A DNA stretch of 64,000 bases from Coriobacteriia bacterium (GCA_034370385.1 JAXMKZ010000059.1:124001-188000); one strand, 5' to 3'; numbered from the stretch's first letter, positions 1 to 12,027 are shown. Numbers and translations: made by a program. The notes: a model not told the origin generated them from the sequence alone.

Positions 1-22
1 ATGAACCTGCGGCGCTCCACGT

Positions 23-2968
23 CTAGCCGGTCTTCTTCGGGCGACCACCGGGGCTCTTTGAAACCCCGGCCAGCTTCTCGCCGCTGATTCCGTGGCCCTC
101 GCCCAACTCCGGAGCCGCCGTCGCTCCCCTGCCCGCCAGTACCGGCGCCAAGAACCTGCCGGTGTGACTGGCCGGGTGGGCGGCGACCTGCTCGGGCGTT
201 CCCACCACGACGATCTCTCCGCCGCGATGCCCCCCCTCGGGGCCAAGGTCGATGATGCGGTCAGCGCACTTGATGATGTCGAGGTTGTGCTCGATCACGA
301 GCACGGTGTTGCCCCCGTCGACAAGACGCTGCAACACGATGAGCAGCTGCCTCACGTCATCGAAGTGAAGACCGGTCGTGGGCTCGTCGAGGATGTAGAA
401 CGTGCGCCCCGTCGATCGCTTCTGGAGCTCGCTTGCAAGCTTGACGCGCTGCGCCTCCCCGCCGGACAGGGTCGTGGCAGCCTGGCCCATACGGATGTAG
501 CCCAGTCCGACGTCGTAGAGCGTCTGCAGCTTGCGCCTGATGGGCGGGATGTTCTCGAAGAAGTGCAGCGCCTCCTCGACGGTCATATCGAGAATGTCGG
601 TGACCGTCTTGCCGCGATACGTGACCTGAAGGGTCTCCCGGTTGTAGCGCGCGCCCTTGCAGACCTCGCAGGGCACGTAGACGTCGGGGAGGAAGTGCAT
701 CTCGATCTTGATCTGACCGTCGCCTTTGCACGCGTCACAGCGACCACCGGCCACGTTGAAGCTGAAGCGCCCCTGCGAGTAACCGCGCAGCTTGGCCTCG
801 GGTGTCGAGGCGAAGAGCGCTCGGACGTCATCCCAGACGCCGGTGTACGTGGCGGGGTTCGAGCGCGGCGTACGACCGATGGGGCTCTGATCGATGTCGA
901 TCACCTTGTCGACAGCTTCGAGGCCCGTGATAGCGCGATGCGCACCGGTACGCTTGCGGGTGCGGTAGACACGGTTGGCCAGCGCCGGGGCAAGCGTGTC
1001 GGCTATCAGTGACGACTTCCCCGAACCGCTCACACCGGTGACAACCGTGAGCGCGCCGATCTCGATCTCGACGTCGATGTCCTTCAGGTTGTGCTCGGTC
1101 GCACCGGTGAGGCGTACCGCTCCGCGACCCGGCCGCCGCCGCTCGGCCGGAACGGAGATCTCTCGCCGCCCGGAGAGGTACGCCGCGGTCAATGACTCAC
1201 CGCACGCCAGAATCGCAGCCGGAGGACCGACGCACACGATCTCGCCGCCGTGCTCTCCGGCCCCCGGCCCCATGTCAATGACGAAATCCGCTGCCCTGAT
1301 GGTCTCCTCGTCGTGCTCGACGACGATGACCGTGTTGCCCAACTCGCGCAGGCGCTCCATCGTCGCGATGAGACGTGCGTTGTCGCGCTGGTGTAGACCG
1401 ATAGACGGCTCGTCGAGGATGTAGAGCACGCCCATGAGGCCCGCGCCGATCTGCGTGGCAAGCCGGATGCGCTGCGCCTCGCCCCCGGACAGCGATGCGG
1501 TGCCACGTTCGAGTGTCAGATAGTCGAGGCCCACGTCCACGAGAAACCGCAGCCGCTCGACGACCTCCTTGACCACCCGCCGGGCGATCTGTTCGTCGCG
1601 TGCCGACAGTTCGAGTGCTTCGAAGAAGGCAAGCGAGTCCTGAGCAGCCATGATCGTGACGTCGTGGATGTTGAGCCCGCCCACGGTGACGGCCAGGATC
1701 GATGGCTTGAGTCGTGCGCCCCCGCACGTCTTGCAGGGAATCACCGCCATGTACTCCTCGAGCTTGTCCCGGCTTGCGTCGGACTCGGTCTCCTCGTAGC
1801 GGCGCATCACCGCGTTCAAGGCGCCTTCGTACCGGGAGTACCAGTGCGTCTCCCGCCCGTCGCGCGTGACGTACTCGACCTTGATGCGCGCGTCGCCCAA
1901 TCCGTTCAGCAGCCCGTCTTGCACATCGCGAGGCAGGTCCTTCCATGGCGTGTCCATGTCCGAACCGAGGTGCTTGACCGCGGCGCGAACCAGCGCAGGA
2001 TAGTAGTTCTGCATCCCGCTGAAGAAGAACTTGATGGCGCCCTCTTCGAGCGTGCGAGACCCGTCGGGGACAACCAGCTGCGGATCGGCCTCGAGCCGAC
2101 TGCCCAGACCGTTGCAGTCCGGACAGGCGCCATAGGGGCCGTTGAAGGAGAAGTCACGCGGCGCGAGCTCATCCATCGAGATGCCGTGTACCGGACAGGC
2201 CAACGCCTGGGAGTACGCGGTCTCGTCCCCATCGACGAGCGCCACGACGACCGTTCCCTCGGCGAGCCTGAGCGCCGTCTCGACGCTATCGGCCAGCCGC
2301 GTGCGCATGTCGTCCTTGATGACCAGCCGGTCGATGACCACATCGATGTCGTGCTTGAACTTCTTGTCGAGGTGGATCTCCTCGTCAAGTCCGCGAATCT
2401 CACGGTCCACGCGCACCCGCGTGAAGCCCTCGCGCTTCAGGTCATCCAGCAGTTTGCCGTACTCGCCCTTGCGGCCCTTGACGACGGGCGCAAGCACCAT
2501 GAACTTGGTGGCCGCGGGCAGCTCGAGGATGCGGTCGACGATCTGGTCGGCCGTCTGCCGCTCGATGGGCCTGCCGCATACCGGACAGTGCGGAATCCCG
2601 ATCCGCGCGAACAGCAGGCGAAGGTAGTCGTATATCTCGGTCACCGTGCCCACGGTTGAGCGCGGGTTCTTGCTCGTGGTCTTCTGGTCGATCGAGACCG
2701 CAGGCGAGAGCCCTTCGATGTGGTCGACATCCGGCTTGTTCATCTGCCCGAGGAACTGGCGGGCGTACGCGGAGAGCGACTCCACGTAGCGTCGTTGCCC
2801 TTCCGCGTAGATGGTGTCAAAAGCCAGCGATGACTTGCCGGAGCCGGAGAGTCCGGTGATGACGACAAGCTTGTCGCGCGGAATGTCGAGATCGAAGCCC
2901 TTGAGGTTGTGTTCACGAGCTCCACGAATCGAGATGCGGTCGAGTGACACGAATCGCTCCTGGTTCAT
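23..2968 (-). CDS. uvrA: UvrABC excinuclease subunit A
   Basis: The product (981 aa) is the DNA-damage recognition ATPase of nucleotide excision repair and works with UvrB (encoded at 16.4-18.5 kb). It has two ABC ATPase modules. The first Walker A, GLSGSGKS, is at residues 39-46 and the second, GVSGSGKSS, is in the C-terminal half. Both modules have an LSGGEAQR signature. Zinc-finger cysteine pairs are visible (CPVCGRP, CPDC, CKTCGG, and CDACKG paired with CEVCKG), as usual for the family. The length is slightly above the typical ~940-960 aa because of a low-complexity C-terminal tail. The ATG at 2968 directly precedes the conserved N-terminus. A TATACT -10-like hexamer lies at 2993-2998. 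I saw no LexA-type box upstream. Confidence 0.98.
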   Translation of the reverse strand: MNQERFVSLDRISIRGAREHNLKGFDLDIPRDKLVVITGLSGSGKSSLAFDTIYAEGQRRYVESLSAYARQFLGQMNKPDVDHIEGLSPAVSIDQKTTSKNPRSTVGTVTEIYDYLRLLFARIGIPHCPVCGRPIERQTADQIVDRILELPAATKFMVLAPVVKGRKGEYGKLLDDLKREGFTRVRVDREIRGLDEEIHLDKKFKHDIDVVIDRLVIKDDMRTRLADSVETALRLAEGTVVVALVDGDETAYSQALACPVHGISMDELAPRDFSFNGPYGACPDCNGLGSRLEADPQLVVPDGSRTLEEGAIKFFFSGMQNYYPALVRAAVKHLGSDMDTPWKDLPRDVQDGLLNGLGDARIKVEYVTRDGRETHWYSRYEGALNAVMRRYEETESDASRDKLEEYMAVIPCKTCGGARLKPSILAVTVGGLNIHDVTIMAAQDSLAFFEALELSARDEQIARRVVKEVVERLRFLVDVGLDYLTLERGTASLSGGEAQRIRLATQIGAGLMGVLYILDEPSIGLHQRDNARLIATMERLRELGNTVIVVEHDEETIRAADFVIDMGPGAGEHGGEIVCVGPPAAILACGESLTAAYLSGRREISVPAERRRPGRGAVRLTGATEHNLKDIDVEIEIGALTVVTGVSGSGKSSLIADTLAPALANRVYRTRKRTGAHRAITGLEAVDKVIDIDQSPIGRTPRSNPATYTGVWDDVRALFASTPEAKLRGYSQGRFSFNVAGGRCDACKGDGQIKIEMHFLPDVYVPCEVCKGARYNRETLQVTYRGKTVTDILDMTVEEALHFFENIPPIRRKLQTLYDVGLGYIRMGQAATTLSGGEAQRVKLASELQKRSTGRTFYILDEPTTGLHFDDVRQLLIVLQRLVDGGNTVLVIEHNLDIIKCADRIIDLGPEGGHRGGEIVVVGTPEQVAAHPASHTGRFLAPVLAGRGATAAPELGEGHGISGEKLAGVSKSPGGRPKKTG

Positions 2969-2998
2969 CGCTTGGGGTGCGGCCGATTCTCCAGTATA

Positions 2999-3030
2999 GA
3001 CCCCCGGGCCCGCAGGGGGCTCCGGGGGTC
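2999..3030 (-). terminator. hairpin between lipoprotein gene and uvrA
   Basis: A perfect 9-bp inverted repeat (GACCCCCGG at 2999-3007 and CCGGGGGTC at 3022-3030) lies just downstream of the minus-strand lipoprotein gene. It abuts the TATACT -10-like sequence of uvrA. There is no clear U-tract, so termination is inferred from structure and position. Confidence 0.5.
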
Positions 3031-3090
3031 AGGTGCCACAACGCGTCATCGATTCATGCGCGAGGTCGGCCAGACGGGACGGACGGCGAG

Positions 3091-3636
3091 CTACTCCATG
3101 CGTGGCACGGCCACGATGGAGATGAGTGTCTTGTACCCGTCCTCAGCATCCTCTCCCGCAGGCGCGATCGTCGCGCTCATCTGCTGGTCATTCGTTTCGG
3201 CCGACAGGTACGCGGTACCCTCGGTCTCGTTCTCCATCATGATCTTCCACTTCTCTTTGACAAGCCCCGCCTTGAACTTGGCAATCGCCTTGGCCGTGTC
3301 GATCTTGGTGAGGTAAGACAGCGTGTACCCCGTGCCCCGATTGCCGTCAGGCGCCGAGGCGCTTGCCACGACCTTGATGTCATCATCGACAGGGACGTTG
3401 TCCGGGAAATCATCCGGAACCCTGTTGGTGCCTGCCTCAAGCTTCGTGCCGTCCTCAGTCTCAATGGAGACACTGCCGTCCTCGATCTCCGCCTTGCCGC
3501 CCGTGGCCTTCTCTACGGCGGCCTCGGTCGCCTCTTCGGCGACCCTCTCCTGCAACCGCTGACAGCCGGTGGTCGACAAAGCCAGCGCCGTCGCTGCCAC
3601 GACCAGCACCGCGGTCCTCATCCTGCGCATGCTCAT
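3091..3636 (-). CDS. small secreted lipoprotein, unknown function
   Basis: This is a 181-aa protein with a basic N-terminus (MSMRRMR), a hydrophobic stretch and a Cys at about residue 25 in the context STTGC. That fits a lipoprotein signal with a slightly degenerate lipobox. The mature part starts with an Ala/Glu-rich helix. A small alpha/beta-looking domain follows, beginning with the pattern FPDNVPVDDD, which is common in uncharacterised lipoproteins. I chose the ATG at 3636 because GGAG lies 5 nt upstream and it places the signal peptide at the N-terminus; a longer reading to 3789 has no such support. It is transcribed divergently from amt. No enzymatic motif was recognised. Confidence 0.8.
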   Translation of the reverse strand: MSMRRMRTAVLVVAATALALSTTGCQRLQERVAEEATEAAVEKATGGKAEIEDGSVSIETEDGTKLEAGTNRVPDDFPDNVPVDDDIKVVASASAPDGNRGTGYTLSYLTKIDTAKAIAKFKAGLVKEKWKIMMENETEGTAYLSAETNDQQMSATIAPAGEDAEDGYKTLISIVAVPRME

Positions 3637-3721
3637 GTTGACTCCCTCTCCACGATGGTCACCTTGTGTGTGCGTGGCGCAATGATACGCCGCCGAGCTT
3701 TCACCAGAACGACCCCTCCCC

Positions 3722-3737
3722 GAAACGCCCACGAAAC
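3722..3737 (+). promoter_or_regulatory. GlnR-like box upstream of amt (GAAAC-N6-GAAAC)
   Basis: Two GAAAC half-sites (3722-3726 and 3733-3737) are separated by exactly six bases, 70 bp before the amt start codon. Known actinobacterial GlnR sites have GTnAC/GAAAC half-sites with the same N6 spacing. The same arrangement occurs upstream of glnA and of the hdr-glt operon in this window. That GlnR binds here is inferred. Confidence 0.55.
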
Positions 3738-3807
3738 AACTTGCTCCCACGCTGTTCGTGGAGGTGCATCTCGGGGCCTCATCTTTCATCGGAACAAGGA
3801 GGTACTC

Positions 3808-5482
<1,675 letters not shown>

Positions 5483-5497
5483 GACGGGACCTCAAAG

Positions 5498-7753
5498 ATG
5501 AAGCGGTTCGTCTCGGAGCGCGACGAGCTCATCGCCTCAGCTGAGCCGGGGAACGTCGCAGCGAGACAGCTGAGTGATTTGACCGATGAAGCCGTACGGG
5601 ATCTCGCCCGTACGGCTTCATCGCGCCTCGACACCAGATGGGCCGTCGTAGCAGTCGGCGGATGGGGCTCGGGTGCCCTGATGCCCCACAGCGACCTCGA
5701 CATCCTCGTCATGTCGGACGCTCCCGAGAAGAAGATCAAGCCCTTCGTCGAGGCGGTCCTCTACCCGCTGTGGGATGCCGGCCTGAAGGTGGGTCACCAG
5801 GTGCGCTCTCCCCGAGAGCAGCTCAAGGGCATGCGTGCGGATATCAAGTCCTGCACCGCCGGTCTGACTGCACGCGTCATCGCGGGGAACCAACCGTGGG
5901 CGCACGCCGGGCTCACCCAGTGCACGTCAGATGCACGCAGACACCGGGACCGGATTCTTGACGCACTCCGCACGAGAACCCGTCCCGGCTCGCCCTATCT
6001 GCTCGAGCCGGACCTGAAGGATGGCGCGGGCGGAAGGCGGGACTTCGATGAGATGACGTGGACGGCTGCGTTGCTCGAAGGCACCGTGCAGCATGATCCG
6101 AGCGCCCTCGTCGGAAACGGCATGATGACGCCCGACGAGTACCGCGCGCTGTCGGCAGCCGCCGACACGGTCGCTGTCGCGCGCTGGCTCGGCCACCGCT
6201 TTGGCTCGGGGGACTGGTTCGCTTTCGAGATCGCCGAGTCGATGCGAGACGATGCGGACGCCGTGAACGCTGCCCTGGGCACGACGGCTCTGATGCTTGC
6301 TCGGGTGCGCGCCCGCGTCGCAGGCAACCCAACCGACCCGGCGCTCGATCTGGCGCCGATGCACCCCCCTGCGCTCTTCGACCTGCTCCATCAGGGCGAA
6401 GACGCCCTGCCCGCGCTCGAGCTTGCCGCCCAAGCCGGTCGTCTCGACCCCCTCGTACCCGGCTTCTCCACACTGATGGCGCTGCGCCGCCCCGGTCTGG
6501 GGCATCGTCTGACCGTCGGGGCACATTCGCTTGCCACCGCTGCGAGCGTCACCTCGACAGCAGGCGATCACGCGCTGAGCGCCTCTCTCGGTGCGATCAA
6601 GGACCCGCGCGCGCTGCAAGCCGCAGCCCTCGTTCACGACGCGGGCAAGGTGGATGGCGGCGCGGGGCATGCGGTGCGAGGAGCTCCGGTGGCGCGCGAC
6701 GCTGCCCTCGCGCTGGGACTGGGCGAACAGGCTGCCAACGAAGCCGCCGAGCTCGTGGCCCTGCATCTTGCCCTTGCTGAGACCGCGTTCACCGAGGATC
6801 TCGATGACGAGGACACCGTACTGCGCTGCGCTGCTCGCGTGGGACGCCGCGAGCTCGTGGCGCCGCTCCACCTGCTCACGGCAGCCGATTCGAAAGCCAC
6901 GGGCACAGCGACCTGGTCGCCGTGGACCGCTGCTCTTGTCGCACGTCTGGTCTCGCGCATAGACGCGGCGCTCTCCCCCGACGCCGACGGTGCGGGCCTG
7001 ATGACGCATGCGGTTGAGCACAGGGACGCCGCCCTGACGGCGATGTCCGGCGCTCTGGACGCTGAGCGCGCGTTCGTCGAAGCGGCCCCGCTGCGCTACC
7101 TCGCGTCCCGCGAGCCGCGGGAGATCGCACGGGACGCCCACCTTGTTGCCGGGCTCACTGCGCAAGCTGGCGCCGAGCAGTCGCGTATCGCTGTCTCTAC
7201 CGGACCGGCGGACGGAACCCATCAGGTCACCGTCATCGCACGGGACCGACCTCGCCTTCTGGCGCGCATCGCGGGGGCCATGGCGCTTGCGGGGCTCGAC
7301 ATCCTCTCCGTCGACGCCTATGGCGGCACGGGGGGCGTCGCACTCGACTCATTCGTTGTGACGTCGGTGACCGATCGCCCCGTATCGACTGAGACGTTCT
7401 CATCGCTTGAGCGCCTCCTGGATGCCGCCTTGAAGGATCGACTTGAGCTCGTCACCCGCCTGTCCGAGAGGCGACGCCACTACCCGCCCAAGGCGGTAGG
7501 CGGGCAACGCGTGACCGTAGAGCAGAGCGGATGGGACACCACCGTGACCGTCCAGGCGCCTGACCGACCGGGTCTTCTGCACGACTTGGCCGATGCGGTG
7601 TACGCGACCGGCCTCGACATCCGGTGGGCACGAGCACAGACGATCGGTGGGATGGTGCGTGACACCTTCCACGTCGTCGGCGAGGACGGCGGACCGGTCG
7701 ACGACCCAGGGGTACTGGGACACCTGTCGATGAGACTGCGCTCAGCGCTGTGA
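5498..7753 (+). CDS. glnD: PII nucleotidyltransferase/removing enzyme GlnD
   Basis: A 751-aa bifunctional enzyme that modifies and demodifies PII according to glutamine level. The N-terminal nucleotidyltransferase motif is GGWGSGALMPHSDLDIL (residues 54-70). A central HD domain includes VHDAGK near residue 378. Two C-terminal ACT domains start near residues 576 (VIARDRPRLLARIAG) and 682 (VQAPDRPGLLHDLAD) and would bind glutamine. It is shorter than the ~890-aa E. coli enzyme but within the actinobacterial range. The start is an ATG with weak ribosome-binding sequence, 15 nt after glnK, so translation may depend on coupling. A 16-bp perfect hairpin lies inside the early coding region (see findings). 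Confidence 0.95.
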   Translation: MKRFVSERDELIASAEPGNVAARQLSDLTDEAVRDLARTASSRLDTRWAVVAVGGWGSGALMPHSDLDILVMSDAPEKKIKPFVEAVLYPLWDAGLKVGHQVRSPREQLKGMRADIKSCTAGLTARVIAGNQPWAHAGLTQCTSDARRHRDRILDALRTRTRPGSPYLLEPDLKDGAGGRRDFDEMTWTAALLEGTVQHDPSALVGNGMMTPDEYRALSAAADTVAVARWLGHRFGSGDWFAFEIAESMRDDADAVNAALGTTALMLARVRARVAGNPTDPALDLAPMHPPALFDLLHQGEDALPALELAAQAGRLDPLVPGFSTLMALRRPGLGHRLTVGAHSLATAASVTSTAGDHALSASLGAIKDPRALQAAALVHDAGKVDGGAGHAVRGAPVARDAALALGLGEQAANEAAELVALHLALAETAFTEDLDDEDTVLRCAARVGRRELVAPLHLLTAADSKATGTATWSPWTAALVARLVSRIDAALSPDADGAGLMTHAVEHRDAALTAMSGALDAERAFVEAAPLRYLASREPREIARDAHLVAGLTAQAGAEQSRIAVSTGPADGTHQVTVIARDRPRLLARIAGAMALAGLDILSVDAYGGTGGVALDSFVVTSVTDRPVSTETFSSLERLLDAALKDRLELVTRLSERRRHYPPKAVGGQRVTVEQSGWDTTVTVQAPDRPGLLHDLADAVYATGLDIRWARAQTIGGMVRDTFHVVGEDGGPVDDPGVLGHLSMRLRSAL
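5585..5622 (+). repeat. 16-bp perfect inverted repeat inside glnD
   Basis: The arms at 5585-5600 and 5607-5622 are exact reverse complements with a 6-base loop (ATCTCG). They cover codons 30-42 of glnD. This is a terminator-grade stem but no T-run follows. Confidence 0.85.
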
Positions 7754-7822
7754 TCCGTGCGTCGATCGCGCGCGCCTCGGGCATACTGTGCTTATCCGAC
7801 ACGCGCGAGCACGGGAGCCGGC

Positions 7823-8386
7823 ATGACCATCTACACACGACGAGGTGACGCAGGCACGACTTCGCTCGTCGATGGGAGCCGGGTCCCGAAGTCCAGCGCA
7901 CGCGTCGAAGCATACGGAACGGTGGACGAGGCGAACAGCGCTGTGGGACTCGCTCGCGCCTGCGTCACCGACGCCAGGCTCGACGACGTATTGCACTTCA
8001 TCCAGCAGAAGCTCTTCAACTGCTCGAGCTCACTGGCCACACCCGCCAGCGCGCGCAGTTCTCACACACCGGTGATCACCGCAGACGACATCACGGCTCT
8101 CGAACGCGCGGTAGATCGCTTCGAGGAGAAGACCGGACCCCTTGAGCACTTCGTGATCGAAGCCGGGTGTGAGGCGTCAGCCCGACTGCACCTTGCCCGA
8201 GCCATCATCCGACGGGCCGAGCGGCGTACCGTGGTGCTGGCGGCCACTGAAGACGTGGACGAGCAGGTGCTGGCGTTCATGAACCGCTGCTCCGACGCAC
8301 TGTTCGCCGGAGCCCGATACGCCAACGCACTGGCAGGCGCCGGTGACGAGCTATGGGACCCGACTGCGTCACCGCCGGAAGGCTAG
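7823..8386 (+). CDS. corrinoid adenosyltransferase, PduO type
   Basis: A 187-aa ATP:cob(I)alamin adenosyltransferase that makes adenosylcobalamin. The N-terminal ATP-binding motif TRRGDAGTTSL (residues 5-15), the RVEAYGTVDEANSAVG helix and the C-terminal ARAIIRRAERR and NRCSDALFAGARYAN motifs are those of the PduO family. The start is the ATG at 7823, preceded by GGGAG at 7813-7817; upstream sequence is not conserved-looking. It follows glnD by 69 bp, and a CATACT -10-like hexamer at 7789-7794 could give it its own promoter. No B12-dependent enzyme or cobalamin riboswitch was seen nearby. Its stop codon overlaps the convergent neighbour's stop. Confidence 0.93.
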   Translation: MTIYTRRGDAGTTSLVDGSRVPKSSARVEAYGTVDEANSAVGLARACVTDARLDDVLHFIQQKLFNCSSSLATPASARSSHTPVITADDITALERAVDRFEEKTGPLEHFVIEAGCEASARLHLARAIIRRAERRTVVLAATEDVDEQVLAFMNRCSDALFAGARYANALAGAGDELWDPTASPPEG

Positions 8387-10992
8387 CGGCCGTACACTTC
8401 GACTTCCCTCAGGTACGTGGTCGAAGGCGTTGTGAGCGACGTTGTGCCCAGTCCACTGAAGCGCAGGTACCGGGTCTTCACGGGCTGCGCCCACTCGAAG
8501 ATCTCGATCGAATCGGTTGTGCCACCACCGATAAGCGTGGACACGGGAATCCATGACGTGCCGTCGCTCGACACCTCGACCTCGGCGAAACTGAAGCGCG
8601 TGGTCCCGCCACCGAAGGCCGCTCCCACCCCCGAAACGGTGCGCGGTGCACCCAGGTCGATGACAAGACCCCGCCCGGGCGAGGCCGCAAACGATGTAGA
8701 CAAGCGCCCGTCGACTGCGGCCACCGCGGCCGGCGAACCCGACTCAACGACCGCCGCCCCGGTCAGGACCGGTCCCGGTGCCGTCTCGATCTCAAGCCGA
8801 GGCCGCGTGGCAGGAGCCGATGACTCCGTGCGCACCGCGATCTCGGAACCTGCACCCAGCTCCTCAGTCAGATCGATGACGACCGAGCTCGCGCCAGCCA
8901 CACGGCGTTCGCGCAGGTAGGGAGTCACGTCGATGACCCACACGGGGGCCATGGCGCGCGTACGGACTGCGGAGGCGAGTGTCACCGTTTTGCCCGACGA
9001 TGGATCGACACCCCTGACCACGAGCCGAGCCGCACGCTTGCCGACCCGCCCCGTCAGGACGAGGCGGGCGCGGCTCACTCGGTCGGTGCTGACAAGACTG
9101 AAGGTCATACGCAGCCCCCGCCCCGCGCCCAGACGCACCTCGCCCGGCACGCCGGCGGTGCCGACGGAGCCCCCCTTGATAAGGGCAGACCCGTGGCGCG
9201 GCGCTACGACGCGCCCGCGGACCAGGTACGTGTCGCCGCCGGACGCACCCGTTCGCCGACGCAACTGATCTCGGTAGAGGGACTGCGGAACCAGCGTGCC
9301 GCCCCGCCCTTGGCCCTCTACCAAGTCAAGCGTCCAGTCCGCGTTCAGCGCATCGAGTGACGGGTCATTCGATATCGACGAATACGCCCCACTCGTGCCG
9401 ACGGCTGCGCCCCAGTCGTACTGAACGGTATCCACGAGTGGTCCTGCCGACCACGACGTGGGCTTGCGCACGCCTATGAGATTCCACAGCACCGACTGTG
9501 AGGTTGTGTGCCCGTGAATCGCGTTGGTTCCGTCGTTTCTGAACGTGGCATCCACGCCGTGGCCGTCCATTAGCAGCTTCTCGAGCAGGTTGACCGCAGA
9601 GAACCACATGTGGAAATCGGTCTTGAGCAGCGGCCGGGCGCTCACCGAGTCGCGGATCACGTTACCCGTCGCCTGCCACATTCCGAAGGTGTAGGCATGC
9701 CTCGCCTCAACCGCTCCACACTCCTCGAGCAGATTGTCGCTGCCCCGGATCACGAAACCATTCCCGTTGCCGGCGCCGCGATACTGCGGGTAGGCGACGA
9801 TACACTCACGCACCGTCACCTGCCGGCTGTTATCGATCCATACCCCCTCCGACAAGAGGTGGGACCGGCGGTTGCCCGCAGGCTTGAACGTGCTGACCCT
9901 CTGCACCCACGAGTCCTCGACATTCTGGTACTTCACCACAGCGCTCTCGTGAACGTCGTAGGCGATGTTGCCCCACTGCGGGTACTCGAGCATCCCGATG
10001 GACAGGTCTTCGACGCCGACTCCACTCAGATGCGGCCGGGCGCGATAGACGTTGGCCATGGTGCCCCGATCCCGCACAAGCACATCGGTCCGTAGCGGCG
10101 CATCAAGCACGAGGACTCCCCCCACCTTGAGCCCGGTGACACGTCGAAGGTAGGTGGTCGCATCCATCGTTGCTGCGTTCCAGTTCCGCAGGTTTCCGCG
10201 TTCGGCGACCCACTGCGCAGTAGCCTCGGTTCGAATCACGATCAGATTCCCGGGAGCGAAGTCGTGAGGGGTGTCGACCATGACCTCGTTCGAACCGGCA
10301 CGTGAGTCTCCTATGAGGTTGGCCGGAGCCCCGGGGGGCGGAACGTGCCATCCGCCCGACAGCGCCGGACTGGCAAGAATCACCGACTTCCCCCGCATCG
10401 CGCTCGTCGTGTTCACGAGGAACGTGCGGGAGCGGCCGGCGCCTCGCAGCACCACATTGCTGTAGCGAATCGTCAGTGCGGCTTTCGCGGCGTCAGCAGC
10501 AGACACGCGATACGTGGCGGGCGGCAGGTAGACCACGCCGCCTCCTCGCGCCCCGACGTCGTCGAGGGCGGCCTGAATCACCGACGTGACGTCGGTCGTC
10601 ACCGAGCTCTCAAGCGAGTAGGGGGGCTGCGACACATCCACGAAGGCAGGGCCCGTCACCACGGGAATGGGCTGCTCACCACGCTTGTAGCCGGCGTAGG
10701 AAAAGTCCGCCATGGCTCGTCCTGCCGAATCCGCGTAGCCCGGGGCCCAGTCCACGGGGTACAGCACGCTGCGCCATCCACTCGGCGTGTACGCGCGATA
10801 GACTGAGTCCGCGAGGCCATCACCGACGACCGCGAACGGCTCGGCGAGAGCTGCGGGGGGGACCGCAACGCTCGCCACGAACGCCGCGGTCAGCAGCACG
10901 ACGCGCAGGGCCAGAAGGCGAACCATCAACGTGCGACTCCAAGTCACGGCTGTCGGTGAGGCGCTCGCAGCACGATTCAAGCCAGATAGCAC
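8383..10992 (-). CDS. secreted beta-helix protein with C-terminal discoidin domain
   Basis: An 869-aa exported protein. A signal peptide is visible around residues 23-50 (MVRLLALRVVLLTAAF...AALA). Then comes a pectate-lyase-like right-handed beta-helix domain (roughly residues 120-560), which starts with the family-typical GARGGGVVYLPPATYRVS. A beta-rich middle region follows. The C-terminus is an F5/8 type C (discoidin) domain beginning VESGSPAAVAAVDGRLST and ending RYLRFSGLG...EVEVYGR. It probably binds or cleaves a surface or environmental polysaccharide; catalytic residues could not be assigned, so lyase activity is not claimed. The GTG at 10992 is the longest start; the ATG at 10926 (M23) gives a cleaner signal peptide and is equally likely. 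Confidence 0.85.
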   Translation of the reverse strand: MLSGLNRAASASPTAVTWSRTLMVRLLALRVVLLTAAFVASVAVPPAALAEPFAVVGDGLADSVYRAYTPSGWRSVLYPVDWAPGYADSAGRAMADFSYAGYKRGEQPIPVVTGPAFVDVSQPPYSLESSVTTDVTSVIQAALDDVGARGGGVVYLPPATYRVSAADAAKAALTIRYSNVVLRGAGRSRTFLVNTTSAMRGKSVILASPALSGGWHVPPPGAPANLIGDSRAGSNEVMVDTPHDFAPGNLIVIRTEATAQWVAERGNLRNWNAATMDATTYLRRVTGLKVGGVLVLDAPLRTDVLVRDRGTMANVYRARPHLSGVGVEDLSIGMLEYPQWGNIAYDVHESAVVKYQNVEDSWVQRVSTFKPAGNRRSHLLSEGVWIDNSRQVTVRECIVAYPQYRGAGNGNGFVIRGSDNLLEECGAVEARHAYTFGMWQATGNVIRDSVSARPLLKTDFHMWFSAVNLLEKLLMDGHGVDATFRNDGTNAIHGHTTSQSVLWNLIGVRKPTSWSAGPLVDTVQYDWGAAVGTSGAYSSISNDPSLDALNADWTLDLVEGQGRGGTLVPQSLYRDQLRRRTGASGGDTYLVRGRVVAPRHGSALIKGGSVGTAGVPGEVRLGAGRGLRMTFSLVSTDRVSRARLVLTGRVGKRAARLVVRGVDPSSGKTVTLASAVRTRAMAPVWVIDVTPYLRERRVAGASSVVIDLTEELGAGSEIAVRTESSAPATRPRLEIETAPGPVLTGAAVVESGSPAAVAAVDGRLSTSFAASPGRGLVIDLGAPRTVSGVGAAFGGGTTRFSFAEVEVSSDGTSWIPVSTLIGGGTTDSIEIFEWAQPVKTRYLRFSGLGTTSLTTPSTTYLREVEVYGR

Positions 10993-11185
10993 CGCAACTG
11001 AGGAACGCCTCGACTGGGGCCAAATGATAGCACGCTTAACCCCTTAGCCCCTGATCTCCGGGGTCCCGACGCCTCGAGATTCGAGCACGAAATCGGCTCA
11101 TCAAGCGCCCCGTGCTTCCCGCGAACCCTGCCGGTGCGCCTTCCATCCCTCTATACTTCACGCTACTTCGACCTACGGGAGCCTG

Positions 11186-11992
11186 ATGACGGATTTCACG
11201 CGATACGAGGCCCTGCTCCAGCGCCTCTCCCACCTGCCGAGTCTGCTCGTCGCCTACTCCGGCGGGGTCGACTCGACGCTGCTCGCTGTGGCCGCGCATG
11301 CGGCACTCGGCGACCGCTGCCGTTGCGTGCTCGCCGTGGGAGACGTCTCTCCCGAAGGCGAAGCGGCGGCGGCACGCGAACTGGCCGGGGTACTGGGCCT
11401 CTCACTCATCGAGGTCGAGACACAGGAGTTGGCAGACGCGCGATTCACAGCCAACCCCCCCGACCGCTGCTACTGGTGCAAGATCGAGCTCTTCGGACTG
11501 CTCCGAGGCGTCGCTGACGCTCACGGTCTGGCGTTCATCGCTGACGGCAGCAACGCCGACGACCTGGCGGACCACCGCCCGGGGAGCCGTGCTGCTGCAG
11601 AGTCAGGGGTGATCAGCCCCTTGCAGGATGTGGGCATGACCAAAGCTGACATCCGCTCGATAGCGTGCGAACTCGGACTCCCTAACGGGAACAAGCCGTC
11701 GATGGCATGCCTGGCCTCGCGCTTCCCCTACGGTGAGGCGATCACCGAGTCAGGAATCGCCCAGGTCGCCGCCGCCGAGAACGCGCTGCGAGGACTGGGG
11801 CTGCGCCAGTTTCGCGTCCGCTCGCACGGGACCGTCGCGCGCGTCGAAGTCGCGCCGGACGAGATGGAGGCCGCCTGGCTCGCCCGCGAGGCGATCAGTG
11901 CGGCGGGTCGCCTCGCGGGGTTCTCTTACGCGGCCCTGGATCTGGAGGGGTACCGCACCGGATCACTTAACGAGGTACTCCCGGAGCCGTAG
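11186..11992 (+). CDS. larE: ATP-dependent sacrificial sulfur transferase LarE
   Basis: A 268-aa PP-loop enzyme that adenylylates and sulfurates the pyridinium dicarboxylate precursor of the nickel-pincer nucleotide cofactor of lactate racemase. The P-loop is AYSGGVDST near the N-terminus. Conserved LarE motifs follow: NPPDRCYWCK, DGSNADDLADHRPG and PSMACLASRFPYG, the last carrying the cysteine position linked to sulfur donation. Three conserved cysteines are present, so an iron-sulfur type LarE that recycles sulfur is possible but not proven. The start is an ATG with GGGAG upstream. No larA, larB or larC is present in the window, so the client enzyme lies elsewhere. Confidence 0.93.
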   Translation: MTDFTRYEALLQRLSHLPSLLVAYSGGVDSTLLAVAAHAALGDRCRCVLAVGDVSPEGEAAAARELAGVLGLSLIEVETQELADARFTANPPDRCYWCKIELFGLLRGVADAHGLAFIADGSNADDLADHRPGSRAAAESGVISPLQDVGMTKADIRSIACELGLPNGNKPSMACLASRFPYGEAITESGIAQVAAAENALRGLGLRQFRVRSHGTVARVEVAPDEMEAAWLAREAISAAGRLAGFSYAALDLEGYRTGSLNEVLPEP

Positions 11993-12027
11993 GCACTCGT
12001 TCGTGCGGCGCGGGGCCGGACCAGGCG

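Noticed and set aside
5927-7222. 431-codon open frame antisense to glnD
   Set aside because: Shadow of glnD; no domain and no start signals.
11036-11299. Minus-strand open frame overlapping the start of larE
   Set aside because: It covers the larE promoter and start and shows no domain or ribosome-binding site.
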